From Clostridiaceae bacterium (GTDB lineage: Bacteria; Bacillota; Clostridia; Oscillospirales; Acutalibacteraceae), in NCBI GenBank assembly GCA_904501705.1, contig CAJGCA010000020.1, positions 1-24,025 of the forward strand: a stretch of 24,025 nucleotides of DNA, read 5' to 3'. Under the pieces are notes generated by a model. It ran no database searches. It was not told the origin of the DNA and saw nothing but the letters and a program-made list of their open reading frames with translations. Shown piece after piece: positions 15,876 to 22,331 of this stretch; position 1 is the stretch's first letter, and every line of letters starts with the position of its first letter. Both the position numbers and the translations under genes were made by a program.

Positions 15876-15951
15876 GCCTTCTTAGCTCAGTCGGTAGAGC
15901 ACCTGGCTGTTAACCAGGGTGTCGTTGGTTCGAGTCCATCAGGAGGCGCCA
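15876..15951 (+). tRNA. tRNA-Asn (anticodon GTT)
   Basis: The acceptor GCCTTCT pairs with AGGAGGC. The anticodon stem CCTGG/CCAGG holds the loop CTGTTAA with anticodon GTT, and the T-loop is TTCGAGT. CCA is encoded at 15949-15951. It is the last gene of the GC-rich part and adjoins the composition change. Confidence 0.97.
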
Positions 15952-15985
15952 AAAAATTCCGTTCACGAATGTGGACGGAATTTTT
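15952..15985 (+). terminator. Terminator of the tRNA-5S cluster
   Basis: AAAAATTCCGTTCAC (15952-15966) pairs with GTGGACGGAATTTTT (15971-15985) around GAAT, with one T-G pair. It begins immediately after the CCA of tRNA-Asn. A diverged copy occurs at 16265-16299. Confidence 0.9.
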
Positions 15986-16066
15986 ACTTATTCACTATTA
16001 ACTATTCACTCTTCACTAAAAAGTTTTCGTGAACGGAATTTCAGGTAAGAAGTAAGAGTGAATAGT
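15954..16066. repeat. Nested inverted repeats after tRNA-Asn
   Basis: AAATTCCGTTCACGAA (15954-15969) is repeated perfectly in inverse at 16026-16041. Within and beyond it, the ACTATTCACTCTTCACT tract (16001-16017) pairs with AGTAAGAGTGAATAGT (16051-16066), with one extra base on the left arm. The left arm of the first pair is also the left arm of the terminator, so two competing structures are possible. The TTCACTATT-type tract is a short, partly tandem repeat. Confidence 0.75.
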
Positions 16067-16106
16067 GAAGAAGTATATTGTAAAAAGCAGTTAATGTTGC
16101 TACAAT

Positions 16107-16214
16107 ATGTTTGTGAAAGGTGTTGATTTGATTGAAGATATTGATAAAATTCCAAGTAAACGAAAAAGAACTGAAGTTGAAAAGGCAATCAATTTTATTA
16201 ATAATGCCATATAA
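16107..16214 (+). CDS. Possible 35-residue ORF or gene remnant
   Basis: An ATG opens a short frame whose product is Lys/Glu-rich (EDIDKIPSKRKRTEVEKAIN) and looks protein-like. It has no clear ribosome binding site, no recognised domain and no partner. It could be a small gene starting at a later TTG after GAAAGGTG, a C-terminal remnant of a lost gene, or chance. The rest of 15986-16264 shows only the inverted repeats and AT-rich sequence. Confidence 0.25.
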   Translation: MFVKGVDLIEDIDKIPSKRKRTEVEKAINFINNAI

Positions 16215-16264
16215 TTTTGAACTTCTGAATTAAATATAAGGGTTCAAAAAGGGTACGAATCCCC

Positions 16265-16299
16265 AAAAAATCCGTCCACGAAAGTGGACGGATTTTTTT
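16265..16299. terminator. Second terminator hairpin, diverged copy of the tRNA-Asn terminator
   Basis: AAAAAATCCGTCCAC (16265-16279) pairs perfectly with GTGGACGGATTTTTT (16284-16298) around GAAA. It aligns closely with the hairpin after tRNA-Asn, both being preceded by CC. Just upstream, GGGTACGAATCCCC (from 16249) resembles a T-arm with one loop change, as if a decayed tRNA 3' end preceded it. The tRNA link is inference. Confidence 0.75.
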
Positions 16300-16302
16300 A
16301 TT

Positions 16303-16475
16303 CATTGCGAAAGCAATGGTATATCATCACCGCAGGTGTATATCATTAGCCATCAGGCTGTATCTCATCACGCTTCAGCGTGTATGTAATTGAATACATT
16401 TTCTCACGAAAATGATTATATTCCGTCTTACGATGGATTATATACAAGGCTTTGCCTTGATTTGCTTCGCTTGAA
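16303..16475. repeat. Array of seven short hairpins with conserved AT-rich linkers
   Basis: Seven stem-loops follow one another. They are CATTGC/GCAATG (16303-16318, loop GAAA), CACC/GGTG (16328-16338, GCA), AGCC/GGCT (16348-16359, ATCA), CACGC/GCGTG (16369-16382, TTCA), CATTTTC/GAAAATG (16397-16414, TCAC), CCGTC/GATGG (16423-16436, TTAC, one G-T pair) and CAAGGC/GCCTTG (16445-16459, TTT). Linkers are GTATATCAT, TATATCATT, GTATCTCAT, a longer variant TATGTAATTGAATA, then ATTATATT and ATTATATA. A degenerate last unit (GCTTCGCTTGAA) runs into the NUDIX promoter. Stems differ but linkers and loop size are kept, so it is not a CRISPR. I know of no established function. Confidence 0.8.
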
Positions 16476-16499
16476 TTTGTAGTATACTTTTGTTATACT
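16471..16499 (+). promoter_or_regulatory. Promoter of the NUDIX gene
   Basis: TTGAAT (16471-16476) and TATACT (16494-16499) are spaced by 17 bases. The -35 box lies in the last, degenerate hairpin-array unit. AGTATA (16481-16486) and TATACT (16494-16499) form an inverted repeat over the -10 region that could be an operator. Confidence 0.6.
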
Positions 16500-16518
16500 A
16501 TATGTGTGAGGTAATGTT

Positions 16519-17004
16519 ATGAAATTATTTAAAGCAAATAAGACAGAACAAAACAACAAACACTTCGCTGTTTGTGGTATTGTTGAAATTGAAGATAAAA
16601 TTTTGCTTGTGCGCCACACATATGGCACAGCAAAAGACAGAATTCTTTTGCCGGGAGGATATGTTAAAGAGGGCGAAATACCTACAACTGCTGTTGAAAG
16701 AGAAATTTTTGAAGAAACAGGAGTTGTCTGTAAGGCAAAAGAGCTTTATTCAATGCAATTCAAAGCAGAGCAATGGTGCCCAGTTTTTACTTTGGACTAT
16801 ATTTCGGGTGAGCCTAAACCTGATGGTTACGAAAATAGCGAGGTATTGTTGTTGACTGTCGATGAAGCTCTTGCTCGTGAAGATTTAACAAATATGAGCA
16901 GAGAAATTCTTAAGGCATATAAAGAAAACAATAAAGGTCTTTTAAAGAGTAATTATATTGCTAAAAATTGCACAGATAATGATTATGCTATTTTTGGAGT
17001 ATGA
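16519..17004 (+). CDS. NUDIX hydrolase
   Basis: The 161-residue protein contains a perfect NUDIX box from Gly47 to Val69. Glu53 is followed by Arg61-Glu62, Glu65-Glu66 and Gly68, the residues that hold Mg2+ and catalyse cleavage. NUDIX enzymes hydrolyse nucleoside diphosphates linked to another group; the substrate is not shown by the sequence. GAGGT lies 6 bases before the ATG. Codons end mainly in A or T, unlike genes left of 15951. It is the first gene of the AT-rich part and directly follows the hairpin array. Confidence 0.93.
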   Translation: MKLFKANKTEQNNKHFAVCGIVEIEDKILLVRHTYGTAKDRILLPGGYVKEGEIPTTAVEREIFEETGVVCKAKELYSMQFKAEQWCPVFTLDYISGEPKPDGYENSEVLLLTVDEALAREDLTNMSREILKAYKENNKGLLKSNYIAKNCTDNDYAIFGV

Positions 17005-17165
17005 ATTTAGTGAAATGAAATTGGATTAAAACAACCTTCTTCTGCGGATCATATGCGCTATATAGATTGTGAAGGGGTGTTATTTATTACAAAAAACATC
17101 ACAATAATTACAATTCATTAATTTTTCAACGCTACTTTGCTATAGTACAACTAAGAGGTGATGTT
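17005..17165 (+). other. Intergenic stretch with a possible coding remnant
   Basis: An open frame at 17014-17121 begins after a stop, lacks a start, and would read QPSSADHMRYIDCEGVLFI in its middle. This looks more protein-like than chance and may be the broken end of a lost gene. The frame is not recognised. TATAGT just before the next gene could be a -10 box, but no good -35 is visible. Confidence 0.25.
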
Positions 17166-17726
17166 ATGAAGCGTACCAATAAAATTATAGAGTCTGCAAT
17201 TGGATTTGTGCCCATGCTTTTGCTGTGGGTTATAGGTAGCTTATCGTACAATAACTTTTATGTAGAGTTAACAGCTGATAGGAATGAACAGCATATTGGG
17301 GCTGTTATTCCTATGGTAGTAATTGCCATAATGCCTGTTTGGTTGCAGGTTTTTGCAATTGTTGGCAAGGTTTTTAATTTGAAACTGATGTATATTTTTG
17401 CCGTAATCGGAATGGGCTTGCCTACTTTTGGGTACATTCTTACTAATTTCACCATGGATGACGGGAATATACTGCACTGGATTTATGTCTTTACAATAGG
17501 CATAGTGCTTCTCCCTTTTGCAAGATTGGCATTCCCTGCTTTGGAGGGAGCCGCCATATTTTCCTATTTGTATACGAATAGGGTTTGGGATTGCTATGAC
17601 ATATACATGAACAGAATAGATTCGTTTGCTACAGACGTATGCAGAATATATTTGCTTGCTATAGTAATATCAGTAATATTATTTTTACTTGTAAAAACCA
17701 AAAAGGATGTTTTTACAAATCTCTAA
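17166..17726 (+). CDS. Membrane protein of unknown function
   Basis: The 186-residue product has about five membrane segments at 11-28, 45-66, 73-94, 103-125 and 158-176. A short extracellular or cytoplasmic loop containing NNFYVELTADRNEQHIG follows the first. I recognise no family. AGAGGTG lies 5 bases before the ATG. It is followed by a trace of a further hydrophobic peptide in another frame. Codon use is AT-rich like its neighbours. Confidence 0.75.
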   Translation: MKRTNKIIESAIGFVPMLLLWVIGSLSYNNFYVELTADRNEQHIGAVIPMVVIAIMPVWLQVFAIVGKVFNLKLMYIFAVIGMGLPTFGYILTNFTMDDGNILHWIYVFTIGIVLLPFARLAFPALEGAAIFSYLYTNRVWDCYDIYMNRIDSFATDVCRIYLLAIVISVILFLLVKTKKDVFTNL

Positions 17727-17883
17727 AGATAAAAGGCTTATTAGGAATAGTGCTTTTGGTGTTTATGATAGCAGGAATAGTCCTTTGTTTAAAAGGATAT
17801 TTTTCAAAGGATAATTGAAATATTTGAAAACATAAAAACACAAATAATACAAGAGACCGAGTTTTTTCAGAGGTGTTTTTAAT
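17727..17883 (+). other. Intergenic stretch with a hydrophobic peptide remnant
   Basis: A short frame at 17765-17818 would encode MIAGIVLCLKGYFSKDN. The same frame reads hydrophobic upstream without a start (GLLGIVLLVF), so it resembles a single membrane helix of a decayed gene. It has no ribosome binding site. The remainder is A-rich sequence with no feature I can support. Confidence 0.25.
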
Positions 17884-18603
17884 ATGAATGAATATGCTGA
17901 TTTATTACTTGAGTATGCTCTTGATAATGAAAACTATATAAAATGGCGAGATATACATGGGAAAGCCTTTGGTGAATTGTTTTTATCGGCATTTAAAGAT
18001 TCCGCAGAGGCGCAGATACATCTTACTGCGGCTCTGATAAAAATATCAAACCGTGATTTTAATGGCGGACTGTCAAAGCTTCTTATGCTCGAACAGCTTT
18101 GTTTTAATGATTTTGATTGCTTTGCTCTTTCGTACTTTACCGGTCTATGCTATGAGTTTTTGGAAAATGAGCAACAGATGAACAAATATTATGACAAAAT
18201 GCTTTCATATGACTATGATTTTCAAGTTGTAATAGCCTTTCATCCCTATTATCGTACCGCAAAATTTGCACAGAGAAAGTCAGAAAATACAAAAGCCTTG
18301 GATTATTATAATAAGGCATATAAATTGTATTCAGATAACGAAACTGATGCTGTAAAGCTGGGGAATATGGGTCAGATATGTTATGATATGGGAACTGTGT
18401 ATCTGTCTTGTCAGAATTACGAGAAGTCGAGGGAGCTTCTTGAAAAGTCTTGCAGATTCAGTCCTGCTGAAAATCCTCAGCGAAACTATGTGATGGCTAT
18501 TCTTTGCGCTGTAGAAGGTAAAAAAGATGAATCTAAAAAACTGGTTGACAGCTTACCGGATTACTTAAAAGTTAATTGTGAACAGATAATATCCTCAATT
18601 TAA
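17884..18603 (+). CDS. TPR-like helical repeat protein
   Basis: The 239-residue soluble product is helical with tetratricopeptide-like units. The clearest spans about 120-195: YYRTAKFAQRKSENTKALDY, YNKAYKLYSDN, then MGTVYLSCQNYEKSRELLEK. An earlier unit lies around 80-110 (CFALSYFTGLCYEFLENEQQ). Such repeats bind other proteins; no enzyme domain is seen. AGAGGTG precedes the ATG by 8 bases. A strong terminator follows, so it ends its transcript. Confidence 0.7.
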   Translation: MNEYADLLLEYALDNENYIKWRDIHGKAFGELFLSAFKDSAEAQIHLTAALIKISNRDFNGGLSKLLMLEQLCFNDFDCFALSYFTGLCYEFLENEQQMNKYYDKMLSYDYDFQVVIAFHPYYRTAKFAQRKSENTKALDYYNKAYKLYSDNETDAVKLGNMGQICYDMGTVYLSCQNYEKSRELLEKSCRFSPAENPQRNYVMAILCAVEGKKDESKKLVDSLPDYLKVNCEQIISSI

Positions 18604-18627
18604 AGAGTGTCAATCCAACTTGTAAAT

Positions 18628-18659
18628 AAAAAATCCAAGTCGTTCGACTTGGATTTTTT
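18628..18659. terminator. Bidirectional rho-independent terminator
   Basis: AAAAAATCCAAGTC (18628-18641) pairs perfectly with GACTTGGATTTTTT (18646-18659) around GTTC. It lies between the convergent TPR-like and lipid kinase genes and can serve both. Confidence 0.93.
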
Positions 18660-18666
18660 GTATCTC

Positions 18667-19605
18667 TTATTTATTTACAAGCTCTTTATTTACAAACAAC
18701 TCATCATTATCCGAATAAATATCATAAGCGTCGCCTACTATACTTATATCTAAGTTGCCGTGCTCTCCGCCGAATTCACCGTCCAGAGACCAAGGCACTT
18801 TTTTGTTGCTAGTGATTTTGAGGTGCTTTGTTTTAGTAAATACAATGTTGTCGCTACTATAATCTTTATTAATAACCTGTATGAGAGCGCCTAAAACATC
18901 AATATTTCTTTTAACTCCTTTTACAATAAGGAGCTCAAAAACACCGTCGTTAAGCTTAACATCATCAAATTTAGCAAGGCCTGCAACTGAGGTTGTGTTG
19001 GAAATAGCGCAATAATATACGTTATCTTCAATAACACCGCCATCGTATTCAATTTTCATATACGTTGGCTTAAAGCTTGCAAGCATTGGGAAAAATCTGA
19101 TAACAAAGCCGTGTATCATGTATGCGCTGTGACCTAAAATGTTTTTCCATTTTTGCGGTGTTGAGTATGAAAGGTCTGTTGCAGCACCAAAGCAAGCAAT
19201 GTAATTAAAATATTTATCCTGAAACTTTCCAACATCATAGGTGTTGGTTTTGTTATTTAAAATCATTTTGGCAGCAGTTTCTACGCCTGAACCGATACCC
19301 AGGGTTGTGGCAAGGTCGTTTGTTGAGCCGGATGGAATATAGCCAACAGGCACTCTCTTATTTATCTGTAAAACGCCGTTCATTGTTTCGTTGAGTGTTC
19401 CGTCGCCACCGCAGCATATAATTATATCGTGATCATTACCCTTTTCCTTTACTATCTCTGTAGCATGGCCTGGACCTTTGGTCTCTTCAACAGTAAAATC
19501 AAAATCAGCAGGAGAAAGGTTTTTAATTATTTCCTCCACACCGATACGCTTACGGTTAGTACCTGAGCAGGGGTTGGTAATTAAAAGAGCTTTTTTCTTA
19601 TTCAT
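18667..19605 (-). CDS. Diacylglycerol/lipid kinase family protein (YegS/DagK-type)
   Basis: The 312-residue protein has the DAGK catalytic pattern: ITNPCSGTNRKR near the N-terminus, GGDGTLNE at 66-73, and GSTNDLA at 93-99. A C-terminal beta-rich domain ends with SLDGEFGG. These enzymes phosphorylate diacylglycerol or similar membrane lipids using ATP. Whether this one is DgkB-like or acts on another lipid is not decided. The start has only a weak GGATG upstream. A strong promoter lies about 45 bases before the start, and it is a single-gene unit ended by a shared terminator. Confidence 0.92.
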   Translation of the reverse strand: MNKKKALLITNPCSGTNRKRIGVEEIIKNLSPADFDFTVEETKGPGHATEIVKEKGNDHDIIICCGGDGTLNETMNGVLQINKRVPVGYIPSGSTNDLATTLGIGSGVETAAKMILNNKTNTYDVGKFQDKYFNYIACFGAATDLSYSTPQKWKNILGHSAYMIHGFVIRFFPMLASFKPTYMKIEYDGGVIEDNVYYCAISNTTSVAGLAKFDDVKLNDGVFELLIVKGVKRNIDVLGALIQVINKDYSSDNIVFTKTKHLKITSNKKVPWSLDGEFGGEHGNLDISIVGDAYDIYSDNDELFVNKELVNK

Positions 19606-19649
19606 ATAGCCACATCCGTCTCGTTTTATATGGTTTGCATATTTCCCAA

Positions 19650-19678
19650 ATTATAACAAAACCTGAATATCAGGTCAA
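19650..19678 (-). promoter_or_regulatory. Promoter with palindromic operator candidate, lipid kinase gene
   Basis: On the minus strand TTGACC (19673-19678) is followed after 17 bases by TATAAT (19650-19655). A perfect palindrome ACCTGA-ATA-TCAGGT (19661-19675) fills the spacer and touches the -35 box. That is a typical place for a repressor to bind. The operator role is inference. Confidence 0.75.
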
Positions 19679-19767
19679 GAAAAATATTAAAGTTTAGAGT
19701 GGGTCAAGCGTATCCGAACCAGCCTTAAATGGCGTTGTTTTGCTAAATGATAAAAAAGAGGATAATT

Positions 19768-19836
19768 ATGGAATTAAATGGCGAAATGAATAGCTCCAAT
19801 ATTTACGCAGTAATAAGGTTATTTTTGCGGAGATAA
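19768..19836 (+). CDS. Possible 22-residue peptide or leader ORF
   Basis: An ATG with AGAGGATAATT upstream opens a frame for MELNGEMNSSNIYAVIRLFL plus two Arg, ending 20 bases before the next gene. The good ribosome binding site and position suggest a small gene or leader peptide, but no homology is recognised. The rest of 19679-19856 is AT-rich with nothing else I can support. Confidence 0.35.
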   Translation: MELNGEMNSSNIYAVIRLFLRR

Positions 19837-19856
19837 TATTATTGAGGTGATTTGTA

Positions 19857-20132
19857 ATGGCAAAAAAGGGTATGAAGCGTATTGACCGTACTCATACAAA
19901 ACCGAGAAATGATGTTTCAGCCGTGCCTGAAATTCAAGGTAAGGCAAAAAGCGGTAAGGTAAAAGCTAATCCAATAATTGCAGGTGTCGATGCACCAAGT
20001 CAAAAGGTGTATCACGGCACACCGAGAACAGAGGAAAAACCAATATCATCTGCGTATCCCGAAATAGACACAGACCTTGCAAGAGATAATATTGAAAACG
20101 ATATTCCGTATGCAGATTTACAAGATAATTGA
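19857..20132 (+). CDS. Small basic-to-acidic hydrophilic protein of unknown function
   Basis: The 91-residue product starts very basic (MAKKGMKRIDRTHTKPRN) and ends acidic (DTDLARDNIENDIPYADLQD). It has several Pro and no hydrophobic segment, so it is probably disordered and cytoplasmic. I recognise no family. GAGGTG lies about 8 bases before the ATG, and a very strong terminator follows 11 bases after the stop. Those signals make it a convincing gene. Confidence 0.7.
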   Translation: MAKKGMKRIDRTHTKPRNDVSAVPEIQGKAKSGKVKANPIIAGVDAPSQKVYHGTPRTEEKPISSAYPEIDTDLARDNIENDIPYADLQDN

Positions 20133-20143
20133 AGATAACCAAG

Positions 20144-20183
20144 AAAGCAAAAACACAGATAAGTGTATCTGTGTTTTTGCTTT
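20144..20183. terminator. Strong rho-independent terminator
   Basis: An 18-base perfect stem has arms 20144-20161 and 20166-20183 (AAAGCAAAAACACAGATA and its complement), a 4-base loop AGTG and T-rich ends. It ends the unit with the 91-residue protein. Confidence 0.92.
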
Positions 20184-20198
20184 TGGTTTCGTCTCACC

Positions 20199-20227
20199 TT
20201 GCTATTTGAAATAAGATATGATATATT
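20199..20227 (+). promoter_or_regulatory. Candidate promoter of the ADP-ribosylglycohydrolase operon
   Basis: TTGCTA (20199-20204) is followed after 17 bases by TATATT (20222-20227). Both boxes are imperfect. The start near 20234 would give a leader of about 40 bases. Confidence 0.4.
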
Positions 20228-20274
20228 AAAAAACAGGTAAATTAATTTTATCTATTCAATTTTGAGGTGGTTTT

Positions 20275-21648
20275 GTGTTCGCTAAAATTTATGATACAGA
20301 AATAAAAATAGATTATAACAATAGCAATGATTTTAATAGATACCCAGGCGACATTATGGCGGAATATAACCAGTCAATGGAAGAGGGCCTTGATATTGAA
20401 AAATACAAGGATTTGTTCCAATCTATTGCAGTTCTTGAGAAGGGTGAAATAAAAAAACGCCTCAGCGACATTATTTTCGAGATTGTTATTAATGCGGATA
20501 TACGCTCCGATTATAAATACAACGAGCCTAACGACCTTAATAGTATTAAAGAGGCAAGAAAAGCGTATGAAATTCAAGGCGCAGTGCCTGAGAAAGAGGA
20601 GCTTCGCAAAAAGCTCCATGGCGCGTGGGCCGGTAGAGTCTGCGGCTGCCTTCTTGGTAAAACAGTTGAGGGTATAAGAACAGATGAGTTTATTCCTTTT
20701 CTTAAAGAAACGGGCAACTACCCCATGCACCGCTATATTTTAAGCACGGATATAACAAAAGAAATCAAGGACAAATATAAATTTTTTTTCTACAACAGGG
20801 CATACGCCGATAAGGTTGACGGTATGCCTGTTGACGACGATACAAACTATGTTGTATTGTATCAAAAAATTGTTGATGAGTTCGGAAGAGCTTTTGAATC
20901 TGACGATGTTGCGACAGCGTGGCTTAAATATCAGTCCGTTCACTCTTATTTTACTGCAGAAAGAACCGCGTACATTAACTTTATAAACTGCATACAACCA
21001 CCGGCTTCTGCTATGTATAAAAATGTTTGCCGTGAATGGATTGGCGCCCAGATACGTGGCGATTATTTCGGTTATATCTGTCCCGGTAATCCTGAGGAAG
21101 CTGCCGAAATGGCGTTTAACGACGCAAGAATATCCCACGTTAAAAACGGTATTTACGGTGAAATGTTTGTTTCCGCTATGATTGCCTGCGCCGCAATTAC
21201 AGATAACATTGAAGATATAATTAAAGGCGGTCTTGCCCAGATTCCTGCTTCATCAAGGCTTTATGAAGCAGTTATGAAAATCTATGATGACTATAAAAAC
21301 GGCGTAAGCGTTGAAGATTGCCATAACTACATTCATTCTCAATATGATGAGCATACAGACCACGGCTGGTGCCACACAATTTCCAATGCTATGATAGTTG
21401 TTGCGGGTCTTCTTTATGGTGAGGGTGATTTCGGCAAATCAATCTGCACCGCTGTTGGAATGGCGTTTGATACAGATTGCAACGGCGCAACTGTTGGCTC
21501 AATCCTTGGTATGAGAGGCGGTATCGACTGCATCGACGAATATTGGACAAAGCCGATAAATAATAAAATTCACACATCAATTTTCGGCATAGATACTGTA
21601 AATATTCAAGAAGCGGTTGAAAAAACCTTGGAGCATATAGAAGGTTAA
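20275..21648 (+). CDS. ADP-ribosylglycohydrolase family protein
   Basis: The 457-residue protein carries the DraG/ARH fold in its C-terminal three quarters. It shows LHGAWAGRVCGCLLGKTVEG from residue 114, the metal-binding DDDTNY (187-192) and FDTDCNGATVGSILGM (399-414), with Asp399 and Asp401 as the second metal site. Family members remove ADP-ribose from proteins or related molecules, in a Mg2+-dependent way; the target is unknown. The first 110 or so residues are not part of the known domain and are unassigned. The start is GTG with GAGGTGG about 4 bases upstream. It is the first gene of an operon, four bases before the PnuC-like gene. Confidence 0.9.
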   Translation: MFAKIYDTEIKIDYNNSNDFNRYPGDIMAEYNQSMEEGLDIEKYKDLFQSIAVLEKGEIKKRLSDIIFEIVINADIRSDYKYNEPNDLNSIKEARKAYEIQGAVPEKEELRKKLHGAWAGRVCGCLLGKTVEGIRTDEFIPFLKETGNYPMHRYILSTDITKEIKDKYKFFFYNRAYADKVDGMPVDDDTNYVVLYQKIVDEFGRAFESDDVATAWLKYQSVHSYFTAERTAYINFINCIQPPASAMYKNVCREWIGAQIRGDYFGYICPGNPEEAAEMAFNDARISHVKNGIYGEMFVSAMIACAAITDNIEDIIKGGLAQIPASSRLYEAVMKIYDDYKNGVSVEDCHNYIHSQYDEHTDHGWCHTISNAMIVVAGLLYGEGDFGKSICTAVGMAFDTDCNGATVGSILGMRGGIDCIDEYWTKPINNKIHTSIFGIDTVNIQEAVEKTLEHIEG

Positions 21649-21652
21649 TAAA

Positions 21653-22312
21653 ATGAAGAAAAGTAAAGTAATTATTATAATTATAACAGGCATTGCAATA
21701 CTTGCGACAGGTATCCTGACAAAGCAACATTTCTTTCTCATGGTGCCATTGTTTATCTCTCTTTTTGTAATGTCCTTTCAGTCGGAGGCTAACCGCTACG
21801 GCTCGTTGATGGGGGCAATAAACTCTCTGATATATACGGCTGCATATACATATATGGGCGTTTACGGTTCTGCAGTGTCAGCTCTTCTTTTAAGCTTCCC
21901 TATGCAGCTAATGACGTTTTTCAACTGGAAAAAGCATGCGTACAAAAAGACAGTTATATTTAAGCAAATGTCAAATAAAATGCGCGTTGTTTCAACTGTT
22001 GGTGTATTAGCTTTATGGGCAGTAGCTGCGTTGATTCTTTACAGGCTTAAATATGAATATGCAATATTCGATAGTATCTTATTCTTGTTGGGTATTATAG
22101 TTTCTGTTCTTACAATGTTTGCGTACATAGAGTACACATATCTATGGATTGTTCAGGCGGTTGTGGGCTTATTCCTTAATGTGCAAATGATTATTAATGA
22201 CTATAGTCAGGCAACGTATTTCGTTTATGGTATATACGCTCTTTATTGCGTAATTTGCGCCTTTATAAATGTGCGTAAATTCTACAAAGAGCAACAAAAT
22301 CAGTTAAAATAA
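21653..22312 (+). CDS. PnuC-like nicotinamide riboside/mononucleotide transporter
   Basis: The 219-residue product has about seven or eight membrane segments. It contains NRYGSLMGAINSLIYTAAYT and then FPMQLMTFFNWKKHAYK around residues 83-100. These match the Gly-Asn and W/N patterns of PnuC transporters, which carry nicotinamide riboside or similar precursors of NAD into the cell. Residues that set the substrate are not clear. It starts four bases after the ADP-ribosylglycohydrolase gene with a weak AGAAGG site, so translational coupling is likely. The pairing suggests a link to NAD turnover; that is inference. Confidence 0.75.
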   Translation: MKKSKVIIIIITGIAILATGILTKQHFFLMVPLFISLFVMSFQSEANRYGSLMGAINSLIYTAAYTYMGVYGSAVSALLLSFPMQLMTFFNWKKHAYKKTVIFKQMSNKMRVVSTVGVLALWAVAALILYRLKYEYAIFDSILFLLGIIVSVLTMFAYIEYTYLWIVQAVVGLFLNVQMIINDYSQATYFVYGIYALYCVICAFINVRKFYKEQQNQLK

Positions 22313-22331
22313 TAATTTCTTGGGTGGTATT

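Noticed and set aside
16303..16475. CRISPR array
   Set aside because: There is no repeated unit of constant sequence and no spacers of even length; the repeated feature is hairpin shape plus linkers, and no cas genes are near.
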